Assembly (NCBI RefSeq): GCF_036669915.1
Contig: NC_089314.1
Coordinates: 4,025,120-4,089,119 of the forward strand
DNA length: 64,000 bases
Direction: 5' to 3'
Origin: Pocillopora verrucosa
Lineage: Eukaryota; Cnidaria; Anthozoa; Scleractinia; Pocilloporidae
Shown here: piece by piece, positions 35,796 through 46,182 of the stretch
Layout: each line of letters starts with the position of its first letter
Position numbering within the stretch: the first letter of the stretch is position 1
Notes under the pieces: model-generated
The model's input: only the letters and a program-made list of their open reading frames with translations
Told to the model about the DNA's origin: nothing
Database searches by the model: none
Translations under genes and position numbers: made by a program

Positions 35796-37452
35796 GTCAG
35801 TTAATATTCCACCTTCAAGTTAAGGTAGCTTGAAACAGCTTTCCGAGACACCTATACCGAATATATATAAAAAAAAAACCCTCAAAAAGAGACTTTCCCT
35901 TTACGAAGCCAAACGAAATTTACACGTGTTCACAAAATGATTTAAGTCTGAAGTAATGGGCGTTCCAAGGCAACCACAATAGATGTACTTATATATGGGA
36001 AAATCCCTTTACATAGTTTTTTAGATCGATCTCGTAATACGAAACCAATATCCAGCCATCATGACCGAACAAGCTTTTTTAATAAAGGATCTATCTTGTA
36101 GCGAACGATTTCTCTTTATTTTGAAAGAATCAAGAATGAATTTTTGACTTCCAGAGCCGAGAAAGAAAGCCAACTGTCTTTGTAGCACAATAAACCCACG
36201 ACAGTCATTTATGTTTTCTTTGTTTCGTTTGTGGTGGTCCTCCGCCGATTTTTGCGACTCCACCGGCATTGTCTAAAAATTGCAAACTCTGTTAGTCCGC
36301 TCGGGTAGCTAATGCAAACGATGGATTCGCTTCTCCACGGGTGCTGCCAGCGATATAACGCATGATTTCATGTGTTGTATTTTACTGTAGTTTTATCTCC
36401 TTTGTAACCAGGTAACACGCTTAAAGCGCATTAGGTAAGAAAAGTTTGTTGTTATCCTATTATGGCGAGATAGAAATTATCTCGGAAGTGAAAATTCAAT
36501 TTGACGGCATGTTTTGAAGATTTTTTACAATGCCTAAGAACACGATGAAAATTCGTCAGATGAAACGTTATTGCGACAAATTCAATAAACTTGATTAAGA
36601 GCTCAGTATCTGAATAACTTTGCGTGGAAGCTGAAAAATTAAGAGTTATTTTGAAAGGGCTTAATTTAATTTGTTAATATTTTCTCAAATGCGAGGATAT
36701 AGCCCAAAAAGCATTTTCTCTGAGGTTGAGAAAAATTCCTATCAAAGATTCTATTCCAAAAACCTCTTTAACGGCATTTCCCCATAACATACGCATATCA
36801 GTAGTGATTGACACGACACCCGCTACTTCAAACTTTAAATATTGGTGAACAAAAAGAATCTGGAAATTCTGCTATTGACATCGTAATCTTAGAACTGGGG
36901 AATATGCTATAAATAGGGGCGAGGGGGGGGAGGGCTATGACATGGTTTGATGTATTGTATTAAAGGAAAGTTTAAAAATTGCTAAAAGAAATAAAAAAAA
37001 AACTCACCCAGCGCTGTCTGCAAGCAATAAAGCTAGATAAGCACCAAAAAAATTAAATAAACAGACGCTCCATTATTTCCTGAAACTTTCCGTAACAGCA
37101 GAATTGGAACGAGCTGATTTCAATAGCTTAAACTCTTCTGTACCATTATTTATCTCCTGAATTTACAAACAAAAAGTAGAGCGCTCTAAAACCATAGCAA
37201 CTGGGAAAAAGAAAGATAGAGAAACCCAGGGGCACCAGAAAACATTTACAGAGGAAGACAAACAAGAGCAAAACAGGAAACCAAACTCCCGAAAAAGAAA
37301 ACAAAATAATAATTGATGACAAGCTATCGTGTCATTAACTGTTCAAGCAGATGTTTACAAAGCCCATGGAAAAGCTTAATGATGCGTGTCTGTGGCATTG
37401 CGAAATCGTTTATTACTATGAAAATCACTTATCTTCGAGCTTCAAGAATAAG

Positions 37453-37527
37453 ATGGCTATTTCCTATTTATCTGCCAATTTTCTTCTTTGTTTGTTTGTA
37501 TCGGCGAGTTGTTTGTAGACTTCAAAG
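37453..37527 (+). pseudogene. Decayed exon A upstream of PEP5
   Basis: It starts ATGGCTATTTCCTATTTATC like the real exon but runs into TAG before the donor. It has its own 5'-flank block (from about 37070). It lies 618 bases before the good exon A of PEP5. Confidence 0.6.
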
Positions 37528-37936
37528 GTTATCACATTTCTTCCCTTGCAGGAAAGACCTGTCATGTTGGAGCACTTTTCGATTGAGCAAAGTGCCAAAG
37601 AATTCAGAGTAAAAACAGGTTAAGAGCTTCCCAAATAACAAAAACCCACCAATTGCTGTCTTCAAACAATAAAGCTAGATACCTACAATAAAAAAAAATG
37701 TAATAAACAGACTGAAAGTTTCCGTGACAGCAGAATTAAAACGAGCTCAACTGGAGCTCTACTGGTCCATTAGTTTTCTCCTGAATTTACACATCAAAAG
37801 TTAGAGCGCTAATTGAATTGACAGCAACTAGAAAGAAAAATAAACCCAGGGGCGCTAGAAAACATTTGCAGAGGAAGACAAACAGGAGCAAATCAGGAGG
37901 CCAAACGCCTGAAAAAGAAAACAAATTAATAACTGA

Positions 37937-37954
37937 TGACAAGATATCGTGTCA
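37937..37954. promoter_or_regulatory. Conserved imperfect palindrome upstream of PEP5
   Basis: TGACAAGATATCGTGTCA, identical to the copy upstream of PEP3, 117 bases before the next ATG. Confidence 0.45.
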
Positions 37955-38070
37955 TTAACCGAAGCAGTTGTTTGCAAAGCCCATTTAAAACGCTTAGTGT
38001 TGCGTATCTGTAGCATTACGAAATCGTGTATCACCATGAAAAGCTTTTTTCTTTGAGCTACAAGAATAAG

Positions 38071-41000
38071 ATGGCTTCTTTCTATTTATCTGTCAACTTT
38101 CTTGCTCTAGTTGTATCGGCGAGTTCTGTGAAGACTTCAAAAGGTGTTGTCTTTCTTCCTTTTCGTTTTATTTATCACTGATATCCACATCGTCTTTTTG
38201 AGAAAGTCGAAACCATTTTAAATGGTAATTTTCATTTCTTTATAAAAACACAGGACAAATGCCAAACGTTGGGTTTGTCTTCACCAATTTCCTTGCTCAC
38301 AAAGGCTACTATTTGAACGTTACAACTGTTGGTACAGAACTGGTCCAAGACTCCTTTGAGTGCGTGTTCAAGTGTCTGGAGAAGGATTCATGTTTGTCCT
38401 TCAACCTGGCAGATTTGGATGATAACATTGACAATCTGCTATGTGAACTGCTTCCATCTGACCATTACACCCATTCAGACAAGTTCATCACCAACCATCT
38501 TTGGTATCATCACAGTATTGCGGTAAAATTATTTTCCTTTTTCTACCTTATCTTTATCATCACGTTTTTTGTTATTGCTATTTTTCCATCCTAATAATAA
38601 CTAAAATCGGTTGTAATCGTTTGAGCAAACTTTATTCAAGTGTTCAACGTTAATATGTCTCTCGTCGGAAGCCATTTTTAAGTCGTTTTATTGATCCGTC
38701 ATCGAAGTTTTTTTAACTGTTTTTATCAAGGGCGTAAATAATTGATTTTCTCGGTTTTAGTCTCCCTGTTCGAGGTTGCCCTGTCAGAACAATGGAACTT
38801 GCGTACCTCTGTACCGGACAAACAGCTACAAGTGTCGCTGTACGAAAGCATACACAGGAAGCCACTGCGAAAACGGTAAAGGCTTTGGTTTCTAGAAAAA
38901 ATATTTTCAAAAATATTTCTTGCCTTTCGTATCTGATTCCTACTGAGCCATCATTCATCGTCATTTTACTTCACACTGACCTGTTTTGACAAACATAAAT
39001 TTTTTCCTATTATTATCAATTTTCTCCGCTGTTCTTCTATATCAGTTGGTAATGACTGCAGCTGTTCATCAGGACCAGAAGGAAAACAGAGATGCAAAAT
39101 AGGTCAGTTAATATTCCACCTTCAAGTTAAGGTAGCTTGAAACAGCTTTCCGAGACACCTATACCGAATATCTATAAAAAAAAAACCCTAAAAAAGCGAC
39201 TTTCCCTTTGCGAAGCCAAAGGAAATTCACTCGTGTTCACAAAATGATTAAAGTCTGAAGTAATGGCGTTTCAAGGAAACCACAATCCCGTTACATGGTT
39301 TTTTAGATCGATCTCGTAATACGAAGCCAATATCCAGCCATCTTGACCGAACAAGCTTTTTTAATAAAGGATTTATCTTGTAGAGAACGATTTCTCTTTA
39401 TTTTGAAAGAATCAAGAATGAATTTTTGACCTCCAGAGCCGAAGAAGGAAGTCAGCTGTGTTTGTAGCACAATAAAGCCACGTCAGTCGTTTATGCTTTA
39501 TTTGTTTTGTTTGTGGTGGTCCTCGGCCGATTTTTGCGACTCCACCGCCGGCATTGTCTAAAAATTGCTAACTCTGTTAGTCCGCTCGGGTAGCTAATGC
39601 GAACGATGGATTCGCTTCATATCGTCCACTGCCGCTGCCAGCGATATAACGCATGATTTCATGTGTTGTATTTTACTGTAGTTTTATCTACTTCGTTACG
39701 CGCTTAAAGCCAATTAAGTAAGAGAAGTTTGTTGTCATCCTACTATGGCGAAATAGAAATTATCTCAGAAGTGAAAATAAATTCTATTTGACGGCATGTT
39801 TTGAAAATTTTTTAAAATGACTGAGAACACGATGAAAATTCGTCAGATGAAACGCTATTACGACAAATTCAATAAACTTGATTTAGAGCTCAGACAATTT
39901 GCGTCACGCCAAATCCCCGATTGCAGAACGTCTACAAGAAATAAAATAAAACAAAATAAAAGTAAGCAAAAAACAAAAGGTAGAATAACATAAAAAAGGA
40001 TATACATAATACAAACAGAAAATGAGATGCCACAAAAACCATCGAAACGGCCCAAGAGATACTGCCAAATCAGGAAAAACACAATAAAATAGCAAACGCG
40101 GAGTAAAAACAATTTGGCCCGGAACACGTACGGTCAAAACGACGATGCCAAATCAGGCAAAAGGTGCGAAACAAACGGAGGTCAGACTACTAAACAAAAT
40201 GACACTGCCAAATCAGGCAAAACACAACGAGGGTAGACTAAAAGATCAGCAATGACAAGGTGAGGATTAGAGCTGAAAGAAAAGAGACGTGCATGGTAAA
40301 CGAGGATGAAAAAAGCTCACCTAAAATCTACCCGCAACGCCAACATTCTGAATCTCGGGCAACCACTGAAAACCGAGGGACGCGCCTTGTAAATTTGCCT
40401 CTGGCCGGGACCTTCCAACAAGAGGTCTTCTATGCAAGGAAGCTCAAACCCTCCCTTAACAAAAGACTTGAACTGAGAAGAGCTGTCATGCAAAAAGGGC
40501 CAAAAATAGGCCGAAGGCCACTATGGGACGATCAAAGTGCCGAAGCCAGAGCACGACGAGAGAGCTCTAACAGAAGGGACGATGGCACTTACAGAAGGGC
40601 AGACCCAATTGCTCTCGTCTCGCCGATCCTGGGCCGAGGCGTCAACGCCGCAGCAGCCGGGGGAGGCGAATTTAGAATTGTAATGCGACGCAAACCGATC
40701 GATTGTGTGAGGGCCCCATTGGCGTCAATCACTCGAAATACAGAAGGGTTGACGGACCAGTCATCTTTGTCAACAAATCTGCTGAGAAGATCTGCCCTTT
40801 CATTAAGCGACCTTGGGATCCATTGCGCTTCCAGAACGATGCTGTTAACAAAACAGAGATTAAAAATGTCCATAGCCAGAGCCTGGAGATTAATTTTGGA
40901 GCTCCCGATAGCAACAATTCTGGCGGCGCCCTAATTATCAGTAAAGATTTTAACTCTCTTGTGTTTCAATCGAGCAACGTAGGAAAGCAACACGAAATAA

Positions 41001-43744
41001 ATAGCTTTCAGTTCGCGGAACTTTGGCCGATATCTTCGGGTTCCCACATGCCGCTGATAACGGTGCCGTCTAGAGAAGCTGAAAAACCTCCGAAAGCTAC
41101 TAATCACTTGTGTCGGAAAACATTACGGTGTGGGTCGCTGATGGTGGCCTTATAGAATAACCGTTGAGGCAATCGATGTTGCAAGACCAAACGTACCGCA
41201 GATATTTTGATACTCTGTTCAACCACCTTCTCATCAATGAAGCTGGTGGACGGACACTCGAAAACATTTACGGCGGTGGCAGGTTGAAGGCAAGACTCAG
41301 AAAAAACAGTCACTCATGCAAACGTGTCATCTTTTAGAAAAAGTTCGGATATAACGCGCCCTGTCATTGGTAGAAAGAGCGTGCTCTATCAGAGTACAAA
41401 ACATGGAGCTGAGCGCCAATTTCTTCTATGCTTGACCATTTTCCGGACTTCTCTTTAGCCTTTTTTTTTCGTGAACTGTCCGACTTTTGAAGGTTTTCAC
41501 GTAAGCTTAGGTACGGTAATAAACATCAAACACATCTAACACACGTATAGTATATATAGTTTCGTGTTCACAAAGTTTCAATAGTTTCGTCTTCAAAGAA
41601 GTGGGGAGAAACACTCCTCTACGTCTTGTGTATCTCCTTACACTTCTTTCCTGCTCTAGCCTCTTCCTCCGTGCTTTACAACAGAATGGAGCACAGTCAA
41701 GGCCTTTCTATTTGTTAATTAGTATAGCTATCGGATAATTACAGAGATGTGTAACTTACTCCCAAACACTCTTTATAGCGAATGAGGTCAAAAAGTGGTG
41801 GTTTAGTACACACGCACACACTTGGCTGCACCCAAACACAAAAGAGGTGAATGGGCTAAGAGACGCGTCCTACATTCTATTCACTAGTGAATGATAACTT
41901 CGTGTTTTGACTTCTTTACCCTATGCAATAACCATGACGCGTAAACGACGATCTTCATATTCTACATTGTTAATTACATTATGGCCTTAGATAGTTGACG
42001 AGAGCGCACCCGAACCAGCTACCTTGCAAAGAAACTGGGGGCAAATTACAAGTTACCTGGGTAGAACTGCGGGTCGTTCAAAGCTTGGCAACAAGACGGG
42101 ATTGACTCTTATTCTATGTTGCTACAATTGAACACTGTGCGGCATTCTTGAAGAACGCTAGAACATTTATACAAATAGTGCATACTTCTAAATAGGAAAA
42201 TTTAATTAAAGAAAGCGCAGTTGCTCAAACAACTGTCTAAAAATTTTTGCAAATCATTTCCTCTGTTCTAGAGTACCTTATGGTGTTTCCGGAGCTGCGT
42301 TCTACAGAAAATTACGCCATGAAGCATCCAGCCATAACTTCAGATCTCAGCCAGTTGTCGTCGTGTTTTTTTATCAAACTTGTTCAAGACCAAGGGAAGC
42401 AGATATTCGTCAGCTATGCCAGTGAACATGACAATGACATGATTTTCGAAATTCATCCAACATTGACACTATTTTATGTTGGCAACAATCCGTTCGGGTA
42501 ATGCTGCGTATATTAGAATTAGAAGTCAGTTGAGGAATTTCTTATTCGAGCCACAATAAGTTACTATACAGGAAATGCTACGATCGACTTCTTCCTAACG
42601 CTTGGAGAGAGAAAGTTAAACATACAAACAAACGGATAGCGTTAAGCTTCTTTATCTTTCCTTATCATGATTTAAATACCAAATATGTTAATCTTTGACA
42701 AAAACAGATCTAGAAGTATTTTCCTGTGGCATTGCATATAAATATTCGGATCCTTTTTAAAATATGATTTAGATCCCTCTGCTCAATAGGGCTCAACAGT
42801 CGTCTTTAAAGTGACGAGGACTCGCTTATTACGGTTCTAGCCGTAAAAGGATGAGGTTTCTTAACCGACTCGGCTTTCAAAATAGTAGCTCAGATGATAC
42901 GTTGATTTAAACATTTTATAAGTAGAGAAATTTTTTTCGTCTTGTCACGAGCGTGGGACAAAGAAAAAAATTCTGAGTTCCCATGAGGAATCGAGCCTCA
43001 AACCTTCGGATTCCGCGCTCTGAGCCACAGAGATTCTACTGTGAGTGAGATCTCTATTTTATGAGTAATTGCATGAATAAGAGATTGACTGAATGAATGA
43101 AAACACTGAACAAATCGAAGCTTGAATGTATGAATGATTAAGTCATTGATAAACGATTGATTGACTGACTGACAAGCCTCTTACATATTACTATAAACTG
43201 ACTGCCTACGGACTAACAGACTGAATAACTCTCTTGACTAACTTAGTGACAATGAAAAAGGAAGGTCTTGAATGATCAAATATATTTTATATTGTTTGTT
43301 TTTTGTCTTGTTTTTTGTTTTGTTTTGCTTTGTTTCGTTTATTGTTTTTTTTGTTTTTTTTTTTCCAGTTTTACCTCGACAAATCTCTACGATGATACCT
43401 GGCAACACCTGTGTCTCACCTGGGAAAACACTCAAGGAGTAATGAAACTCTATAAAGATGGTCAATTTACAGAACAGGTAACGAATCATGCCACTAAGAA
43501 TTACGCACTTAAGGCTGGCGGCTTCCTGGTGCTTGGACAAGAGCAAGACTCTATTGGCGGAGGTTTTCATGTTAACCAAACCTTTCATGGCCGATTGGCA
43601 AGTTTCAACATCTGGGATAAAGTTCTGTCCGAAAGCGACATTGCCGCTCAGTACACAAATTGCAGCATACCTTATGGTTCTGTTATTAACTGGTCTGTAT
43701 TCAAAAATCTTACTCGTGGCAATGTTGCAGTTGAAGACCCGTGA
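38071..43744 (+). CDS. PEP5: secreted PAN-EGF-pentraxin protein (intact)
   Basis: Exons: A 38071..38143, B 38254..38522, C 38761..38875, D 39046..39102, E 42272..42497, F 43369..43744. The product is 371 residues. The signal peptide is MASFYLSVNFLALVVSAS. PAN has four core cysteines and EGF six. The hinge is VGNDCSCSSGPEGKQRC. The pentraxin has LGQEQDSIGGGF followed by HVNQ. Of the copies here it is the only one that keeps both Asp and Asn at the positions equivalent to CRP 60 and 61 (EHDNDMIF). Glu147 is His and Gln150 is kept. The exon E donor is shifted by substitution so the joining codon is Gly instead of Arg. The 3.2-kb D-E intron carries a retroelement fragment that replaced part of the ancestral intron, and the E-F intron carries the SINE shared with PEP3. 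Confidence 0.87.
39893..41214 (-). mobile_element. DIRS/Ty3-like retroelement fragment with RNase H region
   Basis: The minus strand at about 40700-40930 encodes INLQALAMDIFNLCF-like sequence, then EAQWIPRSLNERADLLSRF and VDKDDWSVNPSVF, the RNase H tail with the ADxLSR motif seen in DIRS/Ty3-type pol. Stops and frameshifts are present. Comparison with the PEP7 intron shows ancestral intron sequence ending at about 39892 and resuming at about 41215. The fragment therefore replaced about 1.2 kb. The region is GC-richer than its surroundings. The 224-residue + strand ORF at 40260-40934 is antisense to it and is not considered a gene. Confidence 0.55.
40060..40225. repeat. Short spaced repeats of TGCCAAATCAGGCAAAA
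   Basis: TGCCAAATCAGG(C/A)AAAA occurs at about 40065, 40146 and 40205, with partly similar spacers, at the far end of the retroelement fragment. It may be an internal repeat of its terminal region. Confidence 0.6.
41330..41580 (-). repeat. Foldback repeat arm, - orientation, in PEP5 D-E intron
   Basis: Matches the reverse complement of 5930-6300 (GTTCGGATATAACGCGCC ... GTATAGTATATATAGTTTCG), with an internal deletion. Confidence 0.5.
42925..43055 (-). repeat. tRNA-derived SINE in PEP5 E-F intron (same insertion as PEP3)
   Basis: Same element and position as in PEP3, with a deletion in the anticodon-arm region. It is flanked by ATTTTATAAGTA (42913-42924) and ATTTTATGAGTA (43056-43067). Confidence 0.75.
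43140..43235. repeat. TGAC-rich minisatellite, PEP5 E-F intron
   Basis: Shortened version of the intronic TGACTGAC array. Confidence 0.6.
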
Positions 43745-43959
43745 ACTACATTGGTCAGTGATCAAAACTCTTGCAGAGCCAAAAAGCATAAATCGCGTTA
43801 TGTAAATACCTAATATTAGTGAATATACCATATGCATGGCATAGTACTAAAATAGATACCAAAGCTGTTAGTTAGCCAGTTATTTGGAAAATACTTCAGT
43901 CATTTATTTATTCACATATTTACTTAGTTTTTTGATAAATGTATTGAAATAAGAGGTAA

Positions 43960-44840
43960 ATTTTTTAGGTGACCGGTGTCTGCCATAAAGTTAACGCAGC
44001 TCATGGTAATGTTGCAGTTGAAGAGCCCTGAACTGCATTGGTCAGTGATCAAAACTCTTGCAGAGCCTAAAATCGTAACTCGCGTGATGTAAATTCCTAA
44101 TATTAGTGAATGTACCATATGCATGGCTTATTACTATAATAGATACCAAAACATGAGAAGATATTTCGTTGAAACGCTGCTTTTGGCCACTTATTTGGAA
44201 AACATGTCATTTTTTTACTCACCTATTTACTCAGTTGTTTGATGAAACATTAAAATAAGATGTAAATTTTTAGGTGACCGGTGTTTGTCATAAAGTTAAG
44301 ACAGTTACTCGTTTTATTGTAAGCAGCCTTAACAACATAAAACTTTTCTTCTCTGTTCTAAGTCATTCATGACACTTGAGAAGAAGTTTCGAGGTTTCAA
44401 GATCCCAAAGAAATTTCAAACATTAAGAGGCTGACAAGACGAGCGCTAATACTTTGAATGTGCGCCAATGAAAGTCTTCTAGAATGATAATCGCATATGC
44501 CCTGGTGCTTCGCATAGGGTGCGACATTGCCGCTCAGTACACAAATGCAGCGTACCTCATGGTTCTGTTCTTAACTGGTCTGCATTCAAAAATCTTACTC
44601 ATGGCAATGTCACAGTTAAATAGCCGTGGACTGCATTGGTCAGTGATCAAAACTCTTGTAGAGCCTAAAATCATAACTCGCCTAATGTAAATTCCTAATA
44701 TTAGTGAATGTACTATATGCATGGCATAGCACTAAAATAGATACAAAAATATCAAATGATTTTTAGTTCAAATGCTACTTTTGACCAGTTCTTTGAAAAC
44801 ATTTCATTTATTTATTCACCTATTTACTCAGTAAAATGCT
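43960..44840 (+). repeat. Tandem copies of exon F tail and 3' flank downstream of PEP5
   Basis: The CATGGTAATGTTGCAG unit recurs 277 bases after the one in exon F (at 44002). A longer piece, from GCGACATTGCCGCTCAGTAC (44521) to the 3' flank, follows with an in-frame TAG. These are non-coding relics of exon F. Confidence 0.7.
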
Positions 44841-44888
44841 TCCGGTAGTCTAGAAAATTCCAGTGTGCTATAAATGGAGGCAAGGGGT

Positions 44889-44903
44889 GGGGGGGGGGGG
44901 GGG
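44889..44903. repeat. Poly(G) run
   Basis: Fifteen consecutive G within a G-rich block that follows several exon F tails. Its length may be unreliable in assembly. Confidence 0.85.
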
Positions 44904-45682
44904 AACAAAACAAGGTTTGATGTATCAAACTGTTAGAGCGAAAGTTTAACTGTTGGCTGGCCTACATTTTTAATTTTATCTGTATGAAGACCCCGTCCCC
45001 TCTTCCCCCTCCCCCCCTACCCCATCTAGGACCTTGCATTACATCTCTTCTGTATTGTTTTACCTGAAAACTACATTTATCTTAGCCAATCAGAATAAAG
45101 ATTTTTTTTTAATGTTTTCAATGCAAATCGTAAGGCTCAAGATGGAGCTTTTTCAATTGAGCGTCGTAAAACCGTGGAAACAAACCTGTTAAAGGAAAGT
45201 TTAAAACGTGCCTAAAGAAATAACAAAAACCCACCCAGCGCTGTTTGCAAGCAATAAAGCTAGACAAGTACAAAAAAAATTGAATAAACAGACGCTCCAT
45301 TATTTCCTGAATCTTTCCGTGACAGCAGAATTGGAACGAGCTGATTTCAATAACTGAAACTGTTTTGTACCATTACCTATCTCCTGAATTTACAAACAAA
45401 AAGTAGAGCGCACTAAAACCATAGCAACTAGGAAAAAGAAAGATAACGAAACCCAGGGGCACTATAAAACATTTACAGAGGAAGACAAATAAGAGCAAAA
45501 CAGGAAACCAAACCCCCGAAAAAGGAAAACAAAATAATAATTGATGACAAAAGATATCGTGTCATTAACTGTTCAAGCAGATGTTTGCAAAGCCCATGGA
45601 AAAGCCTAATGTTGCGTGTCTATGGCATTGCGAAATCGTTTATCACCATGAAAATCACTTGTCTTTGAGCTTCAAGAATAAC

Positions 45683-45755
45683 ATGGCTTTTTTTCTATGT
45701 ATCTGTCAATTTTCTTGTTTGCTTGTATCGGCGAGTTGTGCGCAGACTTCAAAAA
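45683..45755 (+). pseudogene. Decayed exon A upstream of PEP6
   Basis: The start ATG is kept but a one-base insertion shifts the frame, and the donor GT is lost (CAAAAATCAT). It has its own 5'-flank block (from about 45290) and lies 500 bases upstream of the PEP6 exon A. Confidence 0.6.
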
Positions 45756-46182
45756 TCATATTTCTTCCCTTGCAGGAAAGACCTGTCATGTTGGAGCACT
45801 TTTCGATTATTGTTCCCGTTATTTTCTGAAACTTTCCGTGACAGCAGAATTAAAACGAGCTCAACTGGAGCTCTACTGATCCATTATTTTTCTCCTGAAT
45901 TTACAATCAAAACCTAGAGCGCTAAAATAACAGGAACTAGAGAGAGAAATAGAGAAACCCAGGGGTGCTAGAAAACATTTCCAGGGGAAGACAAACAGGA
46001 GTAAATCAGGAGGCCAAACGCCTGAAAAAGAAAACAAATTAATAACTAATGACAAGACATCGTGTCATAACAGAAGAAGATGTTTGCAAAGCCCACGTAA
46101 AAAACTTAATGTTGCGTGTCTGTGGCATTACGAAATCGTGTACCACCATGAAAATCATTTCTCTTTGAGCTACAAGAATATG

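Noticed and set aside
39858-40127. Hydrophobic minus-strand ORF resembling a membrane protein
   Set aside because: It arises from an A/T-rich repeat stretch next to the retroelement and has no conserved counterpart in other copies.
40260-40934. 224-residue + strand ORF, the longest in the window
   Set aside because: It is antisense to recognisable RNase H sequence of a retroelement, and its low-complexity Arg-rich content has no family signal.
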